A stretch of DNA of 64,000 nt from Palsa-504 sp963767565 (GCA_963767565.1 CAVYEG010000002.1:1-64000); one strand, 5' to 3'; counted from the first letter of the stretch, positions 32,103 to 40,974 are shown. The notes: generated by a model from the letters alone, not told the origin. Program-made: numbers and translations.

Positions 32103-33659
32103 CTATCGTCGCGTACTGACAGGCGGGGCGGTGGTCGCGGGTGGCTGCGGCGAGCGGGCTCCTGGGGCGGCGCGGCCGGGCAGGTAACGCAGGCTGGTGA
32201 GGGCGGCCAGTGCGGTGATGGCGGCGCAGATGAGCATGACGGTGCTCATGCCGTGCAGGAAGGCGGTTCCCGCGGCGGCCTGCAGGGCGCCGCCTGATGG
32301 CAGGTGCCCGGCGAGCTGGGCGGCCTGGGTGATGGAAGCGCGCGCGATGGCGGCGTCCCGGGCGGGCAGCGCGGCGAGGGCCGGGCCGAGGGCGCGAGCG
32401 TAGCCGGCTGACAGCACGCTGCCGAGCACGGCGACCGCTATTGCCCCGCCGACCTGCCGCAGCGCGCTGTTTACCGAGGCACCGATGCCGGCCTCGTCGC
32501 CGCCCGCGGCAGCCATGACCGCGTCCATCGCGGCGGCGATGGACGCGCCGGTTCCGAGCCCGCTCAGTGCCAGCCCGGCTGCTACGAAGGCGTAGCCGGT
32601 AGCCGGGTGGACCTGGCTGAGCAGGGCGAGCCCGCCAGTCAGCAGGGCCAGCCCGGCGGCCACGGTGAGCCTGGTACCCGCTGCCCGCACCACCTGGCCG
32701 GCTGCCCCGCCCGCGACCAGCAGCCCGCCCATCATCGGCAGCAGCCGCAGCCCGGCGCTGATCGGGTCGTCGCCGAGCACGCTCTGGAGATACTGGGGCA
32801 CCACGAACAAGATCCCGAACAGCGCCACCGAGACAGCGATGGTGGCCGCCGTGCCCCAGCTGAACCGCTTGTCCCGGAACAGTGCCGGGTCGATGACCGG
32901 GTTCGCCGAGCGGTGTTCGCGGGTGAGGAAGGCGGCGAGCAGCACCGCCGACCCGGCCAGCAGCACCGAGGTGGACAGCGCCGTCCAGCCGTGTTCCGGG
33001 CCGTTGATGACACCCCAGACCAGGCAGGTGACCGCCCCGGCGGACAGCAGCGCGCCCAGGGCGTCCAGTGGCGGCGCGGCGGAGTTGCGCGACTCGGGCA
33101 TCACGACGACGCCTGCGGCCAAGGTCACGCACGCGGCCGGCACGTTGATCCAGAACACCGAGTGCCATGAGAAGTGCTGCAGCAGCACGCCGCCGAGCAC
33201 CGGCCCGAGCGGCAGGCCGAGCGCGACCGCCGCAGTGAGGATGCCGATGGCCTTGGGCCGGTCGTCATCTCCGAATGCAGCCGAGACCACCGCCAGGGAC
33301 AGCGGGAACATGATCCCGGCGCCCAGGCCCATCACCGCTCGCGCCGCGATCAGCTCTCCCGCCGAGGCCGAAAGCGCGCACCACAGCGACGCCGCCAGGA
33401 ACACCGCCAGTCCGGCCAGCAGCAACCGCTTGCGGCCGAGGCGGTCCCCGATCACCCCAGCGGGCAGCATGACCCCGGCGAAGACGAGCGAGTAGGCGTC
33501 GACGAGCCATTGCAGGTCGCCGGTGCCTGCCTGCAGCGCCGCCGAGATGGCTGGCAGCGCGATGTTCAAGATCGTGAGATCCAGGCTCACCACGATCACC
33601 GACAGGCACGTCACCGCCAGCATCCACCATTTGCGGGCTTGCACAGGCACCTTCGACAT
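32103..33659 (-). CDS. MFS drug exporter, DHA2 type
   Basis: A 518-residue, 14-helix exporter. Family motifs are VVSLDLTILNIALPAISAAL in TM1, GDRLGRKRLLLAGL as motif A, and ALGLPLGPVLGGVLLQ as motif C. It is paralogous to the exporter at 10.3 kb but is encoded ahead of its own TetR gene in an operon, not divergent from it. ATG 33659 is preferred over the upstream ATG 33713, since the latter lies beyond the operator palindromes. The substrate cannot be inferred. Confidence 0.88.
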   Translation of the reverse strand: MSKVPVQARKWWMLAVTCLSVIVVSLDLTILNIALPAISAALQAGTGDLQWLVDAYSLVFAGVMLPAGVIGDRLGRKRLLLAGLAVFLAASLWCALSASAGELIAARAVMGLGAGIMFPLSLAVVSAAFGDDDRPKAIGILTAAVALGLPLGPVLGGVLLQHFSWHSVFWINVPAACVTLAAGVVVMPESRNSAAPPLDALGALLSAGAVTCLVWGVINGPEHGWTALSTSVLLAGSAVLLAAFLTREHRSANPVIDPALFRDKRFSWGTAATIAVSVALFGILFVVPQYLQSVLGDDPISAGLRLLPMMGGLLVAGGAAGQVVRAAGTRLTVAAGLALLTGGLALLSQVHPATGYAFVAAGLALSGLGTGASIAAAMDAVMAAAGGDEAGIGASVNSALRQVGGAIAVAVLGSVLSAGYARALGPALAALPARDAAIARASITQAAQLAGHLPSGGALQAAAGTAFLHGMSTVMLICAAITALAALTSLRYLPGRAAPGARSPQPPATTAPPVSTRR

Positions 33660-33660
33660 G

Positions 33661-33690
33661 TTAGTCACTAATATGTTAGCAACTAACATA
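33661..33690. promoter_or_regulatory. Operator palindromes upstream of the MFS-TetR operon
   Basis: TTAGTCACTAA (33661-33671) is an 11-bp palindrome. It abuts TATGTTAGCAACTAACATA (33672-33690), a perfect 19-bp palindrome. Both are AT-rich and lie directly upstream of the exporter start, as expected for a TetR-family operator covering the promoter. Confidence 0.75.
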
Positions 33691-33806
33691 ATAGGGATGG
33701 GAAGGTGCCGCAAGCCCAGGCGACCGTGCAGCCCGAACTGACCTGATTTTCATCATCGTTCCGCCATCGGCGCGGCCTGCCGCTGCCTGGCCTGGGCTCT
33801 TACGCT

Positions 33807-36563
33807 GTGTTCGTGGAGACTCTCACGTTCTTGTTTACCGACATCGAGGGCTCGACGGCGCTGCTGCGGCGCCTGGGGGAAAGCGACTACGGCCGGGTGC
33901 TGGCAGACCACCAGGCGCTGATCCGCGCGGCCCTGGCCGCTCACGACGGCCAGGAGGTGGACACCCAGGGGGACGCGTTCTTTGCCGTGTTCTCCTCGCC
34001 GACAGCCTGTGTGACGGCGGCGATAGAGATGCAGCGTGCCCTGCAGGCCCGGCCGTGGCCCGGCGGAGAGCACGTGCGGGTGCGGATGGGCGTGCACACC
34101 GGTGAGGCCGCCACGACGGCCACCGGCGGCCTGGTGGGCCTGCACGTGCACCGGGCCGCCCGGGTGGGAGCCATCGCGCACGGCGGCCAGGTCCTGCTGT
34201 CGGAGACGGTGGCCGCCCTGGTACGCGACTCGCTGCCGCCAGGCGCGGCGCTCAGGGATCTCGGCGCCCAGCGGCTGAAAGACCTGGGACGTCCGGAGCA
34301 GATCTTCCAGCTGGACGCCGCGGGCCTGCGGGCCGGCTTTCCGCCGCTGCGCTCGCTCGGCAACCCCGCGCTGCCGAACAACCTCCCGGCCCAGCTGTCT
34401 GCGTTCATCGGCCGGGACCGGGAGATGCACGAGGTCCGCACCCTGGTCGAGTCCCGCCGTCTGGTCACGCTGACCGGAGCCGGCGGATCGGGGAAAACCA
34501 GGCTGGCCCTCCAGGTGGGCGCCGAACTGCTCGACGGGTCCGGCGACGGGGTCTGGCTGGCGGAGCTGGCCGCGGTCCCTGACGGGGATGCGGTTCCCGC
34601 GGCCATCTGCGAGGCCCTCGGTATCGGCGAGCAGCCGGGCCGGGCGGTCCTGGACAGTCTGCTCGATGCTCTGGCCTTCCAGTTCGTTCTCATCGTGCTG
34701 GACAACTGCGAGCACCTGATCGGCGCCTGCGCCAAGACGGCCGACGCCATCTTGCGGCACTGCCCCCGGGTGCACCTGCTGGTCACCAGCCGCGAGCCGC
34801 TCGGCATCGGCGGCGAGACCCTCTACCGTGTGCCGTCGCTGTCGCTCCCAGACCCCGACGACCCGGCCCCGGCGTCCGGCGATGCGGTCGCACTGCTGGC
34901 CGAGCGCGCCCGAGAGCAGGGCGTCGACCTGGCCATCGACGAGGAGACGCTTCCGCTCATGGTGTCGGTCTGCCACCGGCTGGACGGGCTGCCCCTGGCC
35001 ATCGAGCTCGCCGCCGCCCGGCTGCGCTTGCTGTCGCTGGCCGGCCTGCGAGACCGCCTCGACCAGCGCTTCCGGCTGCTGACCGGGGGCAGCCGCACGG
35101 CCCTGGCCCGGCAGCAGACGCTGCGCGCCACGGTCGATTGGTCGTACTCGCTGCTCAACCCGGCCGAGAAGTCACTGCTGCGCCTGCTCTCGGTGTTCGC
35201 CGAGAGCTTCGATCTGGACGCCGTCGAAGGGGTATGCGGCGGCGGTGACATCGAGGCATTCGACGCCGCGGATCTTCTCGGCTCCCTGGTGGACAAGAGC
35301 CTGGTGGTGGCCGAGCCAGCCGGCGATGCCCGCCGCTACCGGCTGCTCGAGACGATCCGCCAGTTCGCGGCCGAACGTCTGGTCGAGGCGGGGGACGAGT
35401 CAGGGGCTGCCGCCGCGGCGGCGCACTGCCGGTATTTCCTGGCCCTGGCCGACGCGGCGGCCCCGCACCTGGAGGGACCTGAGCAGGGCCGCTGGTTCGC
35501 ACGGCTCGACGCCGACCACGCGAACCTGCGCCGGGCCGCCGAGTATGCCGCCAGCGACCCGGACGGGACCGCCCGGGTCCTGCGCTGCGGGGTCGCGCTC
35601 CGCGGCTACTGGGTCGCGCGTTCCCGATGCCGGGAAGCTCTCGGGCTGCTGCTGCCGGTGCTGGAGCGCCCCGGAGCCAGCGCCGACCCCAGCCTGTTCG
35701 GGGCGGCGCTGGTGACCGTCACCTGCATCGCCCCGCTGGTTGATATCGCGCCGGCCAGGCAGTACGGCGACCAGGCGGTCGAGCTGGCTCGCCAGCTCGG
35801 CGACGACTGGCTGCTCGCCGATGCCCTCGGCATGCTCTCTGCCATGTACTTCTTCGCCGGCGAGCCCGGTCGCGGGCTTCCGCTGGCCCGGGAGGCCGTC
35901 GACCGCGCCCGCCGGCTCGGCGACGACGTCTTGCTAGGCCGGAGCCTGATGGTCTGCCTGCTGTCCGGCGGCCTTATCGAGCCGGATCGGTCCGCGCCCC
36001 TGCTCGCCGAGGCCATCGCCTGCACCGAGCGATCCGGCAATCAGCTCCTGCTCTCGTTCCTGCACAACAACGCCGCCGTTCATGCCCTGGCCGCCGGCGA
36101 CATCCTGGCCGCCCGGACCCACCTGGACCAGGCGGCGCAAGCCGCACGGGCGACCGGGCAGGAAAACCCGGCCGCGGCGGCCAACCTGGGCTGGGCCCTG
36201 CGCGAAGAAGGCAACCCGCAAGAGGCAGGGTCCTCGTTCGAGGCGAGCCTTCGCATCGCCCGCCGCAGCGGTGAACAGCCGGTCATAGCTTGCGCCATCC
36301 TCGGCCTGGGCTGCCTGGCCGCGGATCTGGGCGACTGGCACCGTTCGGCCCTCCTCCATGGCGTCGCGCAGGCCTTCCTCGACCGGTCCGGGGAACCGTG
36401 GCAGTACCTTGAGACGCGGTACCGGCAGCACAACCTCGCCCGGGTGCGCTCGCACCTGGGCGACGAGCCGTTCGACCGGGCCTACGCCGAGGGCATGGCG
36501 CTGAGCGTCGAGGAGGCGCTGCGGATGGCCCTCGGGAAAACCGGCGTCACATCGGGCAGCTGA
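33807..36563 (+). CDS. Class III nucleotidyl cyclase - STAND ATPase - TPR regulator
   Basis: A 918-residue three-part protein. Residues 1-170 are a class III cyclase catalytic domain: FLFTDIEGSTALLRRLG supplies the first metal Asp, and DTQGDAFFAVF the second. GLHVHRAARVGAIAHGGQVL has His in place of the usual Asn, but keeps the transition-state Arg. Residues 190-500 are a STAND/NB-ARC ATPase, with P-loop LTGAGGSGKTRLA and Walker B FVLIVLDNCEHL, then GLPLAIELAAARLR. Residues 560-900 are TPR-like helices. There is no LuxR HTH at the C-terminus. Many actinobacterial regulators share this layout. The start is GTG 33807, with a TACGCT -10-like hexamer only nine bases upstream, so the message may be almost leaderless. 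Whether it makes cAMP is untested. Confidence 0.85.
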   Translation: MFVETLTFLFTDIEGSTALLRRLGESDYGRVLADHQALIRAALAAHDGQEVDTQGDAFFAVFSSPTACVTAAIEMQRALQARPWPGGEHVRVRMGVHTGEAATTATGGLVGLHVHRAARVGAIAHGGQVLLSETVAALVRDSLPPGAALRDLGAQRLKDLGRPEQIFQLDAAGLRAGFPPLRSLGNPALPNNLPAQLSAFIGRDREMHEVRTLVESRRLVTLTGAGGSGKTRLALQVGAELLDGSGDGVWLAELAAVPDGDAVPAAICEALGIGEQPGRAVLDSLLDALAFQFVLIVLDNCEHLIGACAKTADAILRHCPRVHLLVTSREPLGIGGETLYRVPSLSLPDPDDPAPASGDAVALLAERAREQGVDLAIDEETLPLMVSVCHRLDGLPLAIELAAARLRLLSLAGLRDRLDQRFRLLTGGSRTALARQQTLRATVDWSYSLLNPAEKSLLRLLSVFAESFDLDAVEGVCGGGDIEAFDAADLLGSLVDKSLVVAEPAGDARRYRLLETIRQFAAERLVEAGDESGAAAAAAHCRYFLALADAAAPHLEGPEQGRWFARLDADHANLRRAAEYAASDPDGTARVLRCGVALRGYWVARSRCREALGLLLPVLERPGASADPSLFGAALVTVTCIAPLVDIAPARQYGDQAVELARQLGDDWLLADALGMLSAMYFFAGEPGRGLPLAREAVDRARRLGDDVLLGRSLMVCLLSGGLIEPDRSAPLLAEAIACTERSGNQLLLSFLHNNAAVHALAAGDILAARTHLDQAAQAARATGQENPAAAANLGWALREEGNPQEAGSSFEASLRIARRSGEQPVIACAILGLGCLAADLGDWHRSALLHGVAQAFLDRSGEPWQYLETRYRQHNLARVRSHLGDEPFDRAYAEGMALSVEEALRMALGKTGVTSGS

Positions 36564-36653
36564 CGCAGATCCTGGTGCACCCGGGCCCGCCGTTCCGGGT
36601 TGGTCAGCAGGCGACGATGAGGGCACTGTTGGCGGCGGCCGCCGCTAGCCGGG

Positions 36654-36785
36654 TCAGACCGCGCGCAGCAGCCGCGCCAGGTTGGCCTGGCGGCCCTGCC
36701 GGTCCCGCCAGACCTGGGCGACTACCATCGCGTTGGTGCGCAACTCCACCCGCGCGGCCGCCAGGAGCCGATCCGCGGCTTGACA
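36654..36785 (-). pseudogene. C-terminal relic of a PIN-domain (VapC-like) toxin
   Basis: The minus strand reads AADRLLAAARVELRTNAMVV then AQVWRDRQGRQANLARLLRAV and a stop at 36654-36656. VVAQVWRD-type strands occur in a PIN subgroup (compare VVVLAQAWRGG in the intact toxin at 60.5 kb). Only about 40 residues remain and no start is present. Confidence 0.4.
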
Positions 36786-36804
36786 GGAAACCTAATGGTT
36801 TCCT
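36785..36804. promoter_or_regulatory. Palindromic ArsR-type operator
   Basis: AGGAAACC-TAAT-GGTTTCCT (36785-36804) is a perfect 8-bp inverted repeat ending three bases before the GTG start of the ArsR-SRPBCC gene. It must overlap the transcription start region, which fits autorepression. Confidence 0.75.
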
Positions 36805-36807
36805 ATT

Positions 36808-37575
36808 GTGGCTGGCGTGGATCTCGTGTTCCGGGCCCTGGCCGACCCGACCCGGCGGGCGCTGCTTGATGAGCTGTTCGCCCGGGATGGCCAGACGCTG
36901 GTGTCCCTGTCGGCGCGGCACGACATGACGCGGATCGCCGTGGCGAAGCACCTGCAGATCCTCGAGGACGCCGGGCTCATCGTGAGCAGGCGGCGGGGCC
37001 GCGAGAAGCTGCACTACCTCAACCCGGTCCCGATCCGCCTGGTCCACGACCGGTGGGTCAGCAAGTACACCGAGCCGTGGGCTGCCGGGCTCGCCGGCCT
37101 GAAGCACGAGCTGGAGGAGCAGATGGAGAAGGTCTTCGAGATCTACATCCGGACTACGCCCGAGCGGCTGTGGGAGGCGATCACCGATCCGGTGATCAGG
37201 ACGAAGTACCAGTTCGGCGCGTCGATCGAGTCGGACTGGACCGAAGGCTCGACCTGGCGGCTCGGTCATCCGGCCGCGGAGCGGTCGCTGGCCGGGGGCG
37301 AGAACCTGGTCGTCGAACGGCCGCACCGGCTCGTGCAGACCATGCACGCGCTGTGGGGTCCCGACGCCGAGCGGGCCGGCACGTCCCGGGTGACGTGGGA
37401 GATCGAGCCGGTCGGCGACTCGTGCCGCCTGACGGTGCTCCACGATCAGCTGCCGCCGGACACACCATCCGAGGTCTACGGCGGGTGGCCGATGATCTTG
37501 TCCGGCCTGAAGACGTGGCTCGAGACCGGGCAGACGCTGACCACTCCCGGCTCGCTGATGTACCAGCAGCAGTAA
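36808..37575 (+). CDS. ArsR-type HTH fused to SRPBCC (AHSA1) domain
   Basis: A 255-residue fusion. Residues 1-95 are an ArsR-type winged helix (LVFRALADPTRRALLDELFA and MTRIAVAKHLQILEDAGLIV then RRRGREKLHYLN) without the metal-site cysteines of true ArsR. Residues 108-250 are an SRPBCC/AHSA1-like ligand fold (VFEIYIRTTPERLWEAITDP ... VTWEIEPVGDSCRLTVLHD ... GGWPMILSGLKTWLETG). In most genomes these two parts are separate adjacent genes, so here a small-molecule pocket may directly control DNA binding. The operator sits just upstream. A VOC-family gene follows after 23 bp and is probably co-transcribed. Confidence 0.85.
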   Translation: MAGVDLVFRALADPTRRALLDELFARDGQTLVSLSARHDMTRIAVAKHLQILEDAGLIVSRRRGREKLHYLNPVPIRLVHDRWVSKYTEPWAAGLAGLKHELEEQMEKVFEIYIRTTPERLWEAITDPVIRTKYQFGASIESDWTEGSTWRLGHPAAERSLAGGENLVVERPHRLVQTMHALWGPDAERAGTSRVTWEIEPVGDSCRLTVLHDQLPPDTPSEVYGGWPMILSGLKTWLETGQTLTTPGSLMYQQQ

Positions 37576-37598
37576 TCCAGCAACGCGAGGAGATCGTC

Positions 37599-37970
37599 AT
37601 GTCCCAGACCACCATCACCGACATCGGCACCGTGGGCATCCCGGTCAGCGACCAGGACAAAGCGGTGGAGTTCTTCACCGGCACACTCGGCTTCGAGAAG
37701 CGGCTCGACGTGCGGATGGGGGAGAGCTTCCGCTGGGTCACGGTCGCGGCCCCCGGCGCGTCCACCTCGGTCGCGCTGATCGCCGGGCCTGACGCCGGGA
37801 CCGAGACCGGCATCCGGTTCATGGTTCCCGACGCCGGCACCGAGCATGCGGCCATGCGGCAGCGGGGCATCGAAGTCGGGGACCTGCTCCGGTGGCCGGG
37901 TGTCCCGCCCATGTTCAAATTCCAGGATCCGGACGGGAACACCTTCGAGATCGTCGAAGGCAGCCCCTGA
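37599..37970 (+). CDS. VOC family protein (glyoxalase/bleomycin-resistance fold)
   Basis: A 123-residue VOC protein with two beta-alpha-beta-beta-beta units. Unit one begins TVGIPVSDQDKAVEFFTGTL and unit two GIRFMVPDAGTEHAAMRQRG. It ends with the typical FKFQDPDGNTFEIVEG, in which the terminal Glu is a usual metal ligand. GAGGAGA lies upstream of ATG 37599. It is the second gene of the ArsR-SRPBCC operon. Functions of this fold range from lyase and dioxygenase to drug binding, so the activity is open. Confidence 0.85.
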   Translation: MSQTTITDIGTVGIPVSDQDKAVEFFTGTLGFEKRLDVRMGESFRWVTVAAPGASTSVALIAGPDAGTETGIRFMVPDAGTEHAAMRQRGIEVGDLLRWPGVPPMFKFQDPDGNTFEIVEGSP

Positions 37971-38036
37971 GCCGCCGCGAGCACACGCCGGGCAATGCGG
38001 TGCGGACAAGAGCCGCGAGCGCGGGGCGGTTAGCCG

Positions 38037-38381
38037 GTGAGCCCGGCCAACGTCGGGGCGAGCTCCTCCAGTTACCCGAGTTGGGAGATCCGGGAACTGG
38101 AACCTGGCTGGGATGCTCCCGACCGCATCGCAGAGCGGGAGCGAAGCCGTGCGGAGATGCGTGCCGAGCAGCGCGGCTATCAGCTCGCACAGCTGCGGAA
38201 GAACGCCGGGCTCACCCAGGTTCAGGTCGCTGCCATGATGGGTGTCACCCAAGCGCGGGTCTCCCAAATCGAGCATGGCAAGATCACCGAGGTGGACGCT
38301 ATCCGCGGGTACGTTGAGGCCCTCGGCGGCACCGTCGATGTCATCGCTCGTGTCGGTGACTGGACTATCAAGGTCGCATGA
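38037..38381 (+). CDS. XRE-family antitoxin-like regulator (HigA type), orphan
   Basis: A 114-residue protein. An N-terminal helix (APDRIAERERSRAEMRAEQ) is followed by the HTH QLAQLRKNAGLTQVQVAAMM then TQARVSQIEHGKITEVDAIR, and ends with the strand pair GGTVDVIARVGDWTIKVA. This architecture is typical of HigA-like antitoxins that follow a RelE/HigB toxin. No toxin gene precedes or follows it here. The start is GTG 38037. The last 84 bp are duplicated as a relic at 40891-40974. It may be a solitary antitoxin or a regulator. Confidence 0.8.
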   Translation: MSPANVGASSSSYPSWEIRELEPGWDAPDRIAERERSRAEMRAEQRGYQLAQLRKNAGLTQVQVAAMMGVTQARVSQIEHGKITEVDAIRGYVEALGGTVDVIARVGDWTIKVA

Positions 38382-38908
38382 GCCGTGCCGGGCTGGCCGA
38401 GCCGGTCGGCGACTCTTTGCCGCGCGTCCGCTTTCGCCCGGGCCGGTCGCCGGCCGCTTCCTGGCCGGCTCCCCAGATCCGGACCTGCCCTGAGCCTTAC
38501 AGGATCGCCAGCGTTCCCGCGGAAACGCTTTGTGAATATTTTCACCCGACTAATGGCTCACGATCATGGACTTTCGACCGGCTTAATACGCTGACCTGCG
38601 GGTTTACTTCTCAAGTTGACGAAATCTGCGCACTGAAGTAACCAGGTTGGACTCGTAGTGGACAGGATCACCAGGGTTCGGGCTTGAGTCCCCGGTGCGG
38701 GGTACTTCGGCACGGGGGAGCAGGAGCTGACACGGGCCCCGCAGTCCGGCCGGGAGATCCCGGTTGAGCAGGTGAGCGGCGGGGTGCTAGCGCGGATGCG
38801 GCCGGAGCTGAGCGCCGGTGCCGCCCTTCCCCCCGCCGGGCGGCAACTTCGGGGTGGCGGCAGCCCGGGAGCTTGGCACGCGCGTGTCGCCTGGGCGACA
38901 ATGCCAGG
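38382..38908. other. Gene-free stretch after the XRE gene
   Basis: About 530 bp. An AT-richer patch at 38515-38640 contains several short inverted motifs (for example GTGAAtattTTCAC near 38529-38542). I see no convincing gene on either strand. A weak minus-strand frame near 38640-38780 has some coding bias but no recognisable product. Confidence 0.4.
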
Positions 38909-39571
38909 ATGGCTCGTGATGACAGCTGGGCCCAGGTGTGGCGGATGGCGTTGCCCGTTCTGGACGGGGCCAGGCCCTCGGGGGTGCTCGGATGGGTGCC
39001 CCGTGTCGCCCCGGTTGTGACCCAGGCCGCGGTCGGGGCCGGGCACTGGGCCGCCGGGCGCCGGCGGCGGGCCCTGGCCGCGTGGACGAGCGCTGCTGGC
39101 TACGGGCTGGTGGCGTGGGGCCTGGGCACCGAAGCGCCGACCCCGGCCGAGGCGCGACAGAACATGCAACAGAACATGGAGCAGAACATCCAGCGGCTGC
39201 AAAGGGAGGGGGTGCTGCGCGAGCGTGGCCCCAAGGCCCCGGCTGCCGCCCGGACGCCGACACCCGCGGCCCGCCGCCTAGAGCGCCACCTAGCGCGGGT
39301 GGCCCCCCTTTTCAAGGCCACGGACACCCCCCAGTACCGGCTTGCTTCCACTGTCGTGGGGATGGTCCTCGGCGTGCGGTGGGGCCTGCGCCACCCGCGG
39401 CGGCTGACGGTGCTCGCGATCGTCAGCGGATCCTATACCGTCGTGTTCTATGTCCCCTGGGTGGCCCGGGCCGTGCAGCGGCGCAGGCCGAGGACCGCCG
39501 CCGGGTGGGCCCTGGTCATGGCCGGATCGGCAGCCCGGCTGCGGGCAGCAGCGGCTGAACCGCTCCGGTAA
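38909..39571 (+). CDS. Hypothetical protein with C-terminal membrane segment
   Basis: A 220-residue protein of unknown family. The first 90 residues are small and Ala/Gly-rich, and a Gln/Asn-rich helix follows (ARQNMQQNMEQNIQRLQREG). A Pro/Ala-rich linker precedes LTVLAIVSGSYTVVFYVPWV, the only strong transmembrane candidate, near residue 185. The tail is Arg-rich and cytoplasmic by the positive-inside rule. ATG 38909 is the best start. The gene stands alone between the XRE gene and a convergent cupin gene. Confidence 0.5.
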   Translation: MARDDSWAQVWRMALPVLDGARPSGVLGWVPRVAPVVTQAAVGAGHWAAGRRRRALAAWTSAAGYGLVAWGLGTEAPTPAEARQNMQQNMEQNIQRLQREGVLRERGPKAPAAARTPTPAARRLERHLARVAPLFKATDTPQYRLASTVVGMVLGVRWGLRHPRRLTVLAIVSGSYTVVFYVPWVARAVQRRRPRTAAGWALVMAGSAARLRAAAAEPLR

Positions 39572-39758
39572 CAGCCAGGCCCGCAGCGGCCCCCGCGACA
39601 ACAGAACACCGGGAAACCGCGCGGCACCTGCCTGCGAACCCCTACCTGAGCCCCCGGCCGCGCAGTCCGGCGTACGTTGCGCACTAATGAGCCAACTCGG
39701 GACAGAATCGCCCGCTCGTCGCTGATATCGGGGTGATCGTGAGGCGCCGGACAGGGTG

Positions 39759-40235
39759 TCAGGCCGGGTACTGGTCGTGGCGGGCCCACACCGCGATCCA
39801 GTCCTGCTCGGTCATGGTGCGTCCGGACGAGCGGATGTCGGCGAGTTCGGTGAAGTACTCCTCGCGGGGCGGGCCGGGCGCGAACAGGATGAGCATCCGG
39901 GCGGGCGCGCCGCTTTCGTTGGAGAAGGCGTGGATGCCGCCCTGCGGGACGTAGAGGAAGTCGCCCTTCACCGCGTCGATCCAGGTCTCCCCGTTGAAGA
40001 GCCGGACCGTGCCCTCCGTGACGTAGAAGGACTCGGAGAAGGTCTTGTGGAAATGCGGATCGGCGCCCCCGCGCGTCCCGCTCATGTTCCACTCGAACAG
40101 GCCGTACTGGCCGCTGGTGGCCGAGCCAGGGGCGGTGAACACGACGTGCGTACCCGACGGGTACGTCACCGACGGCACCTCGCCGGCCGGACGGTAACGC
40201 GCGCTGACCTCACCGACATCTTTGCTGTACGACAC
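39759..40235 (-). CDS. Cupin-domain protein
   Basis: A 158-residue single-cupin protein. Motif 1 is ADPHFHKTFSESFYVTEGTV, with metal ligands His, His and Glu, followed after GDFLYVPQGGIHAFSNE by the last His of motif 2. All four metal-binding positions are present. The C-terminal helix (DWIAVWARHDQY) is outside the barrel. Small cupins may be isomerases, dioxygenases or sensors, so no reaction is assigned. The gene is monocistronic and convergent with the upstream membrane-protein gene. Confidence 0.85.
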   Translation of the reverse strand: MSYSKDVGEVSARYRPAGEVPSVTYPSGTHVVFTAPGSATSGQYGLFEWNMSGTRGGADPHFHKTFSESFYVTEGTVRLFNGETWIDAVKGDFLYVPQGGIHAFSNESGAPARMLILFAPGPPREEYFTELADIRSSGRTMTEQDWIAVWARHDQYPA

Positions 40236-40453
40236 CGCCAGATCCTCCCGTGGGCGTGCCCGATGGCCAGAAAGAATGGACCGAAGGCTAAGCCTAGGCT
40301 GATCGGCATCCGCGTGTTCGCGGATGACGGCCAGGACCCGGGCATCGCCTGGCGTTGTCGAAATGCGAGCACCTGGCCCCGTGTCTCGGTCACTACCGCC
40401 GGTGCCGCGCGTCGCGGGATTCCCAAGGCCGCCTTGCTCCGATACTGGATCTC

Positions 40454-40867
40454 ATGACACAGGGACAGCCTTCGACAGGACAGCCTTCGCCAACCGAAGC
40501 CATCATCCGCGGCGCGATCCTGGCCGAGAGCCTTAACCCCGGCACGGGGTTCGACGGTCACGGTATGCGGATCATCCGCTGCGCAAGGTACGAGGTCACC
40601 GGCGCCGCCGATTATCAGCCGCCCATCTGGACCTTGATCGAATTCGAGGCGCCCGCAAGCAGCAGCGGCGCGCTGGCCAGCGAACTGGCCGCCAGCCTGC
40701 TAAGCCCAGGCTGGTATGCAAACTGGAACAGCGACACCGAAGCGACCGTGGTCTTCCCCGGAAAGATCTTCCGCTACCCGCGCGGCGACCAGGCCGGGCG
40801 TACGGAAGCCAGGGCGCACGGTCGTTCCGTCGGCGTGCCCGAGCCGCAACTCGACTGGACCGACTGA
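40454..40867 (+). CDS. Hypothetical protein, 137 residues
   Basis: An unrecognised but convincing coding frame. After a polar N-terminus (GQPSTGQPSPTEAIIRGAIL) it has alternating strands and helices (GHGMRIIRCARYEVTGAADY, PIWTLIEFEAP, ELAASLLSPGWYANWNSDTE, TVVFPGKIFRYPRGD) and ends GVPEPQLDWTD. The regular pattern suggests a small alpha/beta fold. A 64-residue frame from 40263 ends in an ATGA overlap with this start, but I do not trust that frame. No partner gene is obvious. Confidence 0.6.
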   Translation: MTQGQPSTGQPSPTEAIIRGAILAESLNPGTGFDGHGMRIIRCARYEVTGAADYQPPIWTLIEFEAPASSSGALASELAASLLSPGWYANWNSDTEATVVFPGKIFRYPRGDQAGRTEARAHGRSVGVPEPQLDWTD

Positions 40868-40890
40868 CGCCCGTAACGGAGCGTTCGACC

Positions 40891-40974
40891 GCTATCCGCG
40901 GTTACATTGAGGCCCTCGGCGGCACCGTCGATGTCATCGCTCGTGTCGGCGACTGGACCATCAAGGTGGCGTGA
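40891..40974 (+). pseudogene. Relic of the XRE antitoxin gene 3' end
   Basis: These 84 bp repeat 38298-38381 with six differences and encode AIRGYIEALGGTVDVIARVG then DWTIKVA and a stop. One residue differs from the intact gene (Val to Ile). Similarity continues a few bases past the stop. No HTH part is present. Confidence 0.8.

Noticed and set aside
31507..33168. Single long minus-strand frame spanning the TetR and part of the MFS gene
   Set aside because: Only its last 196 codons are TetR. The upstream part is an Arg/Ala-rich shadow of the exporter gene, so it is not a fusion.
38680..38720. Possible tRNA-like T-arm (GGTTCGGGCTTGAGTCC)
   Set aside because: No acceptor, D-arm or anticodon arm could be folded around it.
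40263..40457. A 64-residue plus-strand frame ending in an ATGA overlap with the hypothetical gene at 40454
   Set aside because: No recognisable product, weak codon bias in its second half and no good ribosome site. The overlap may be chance.
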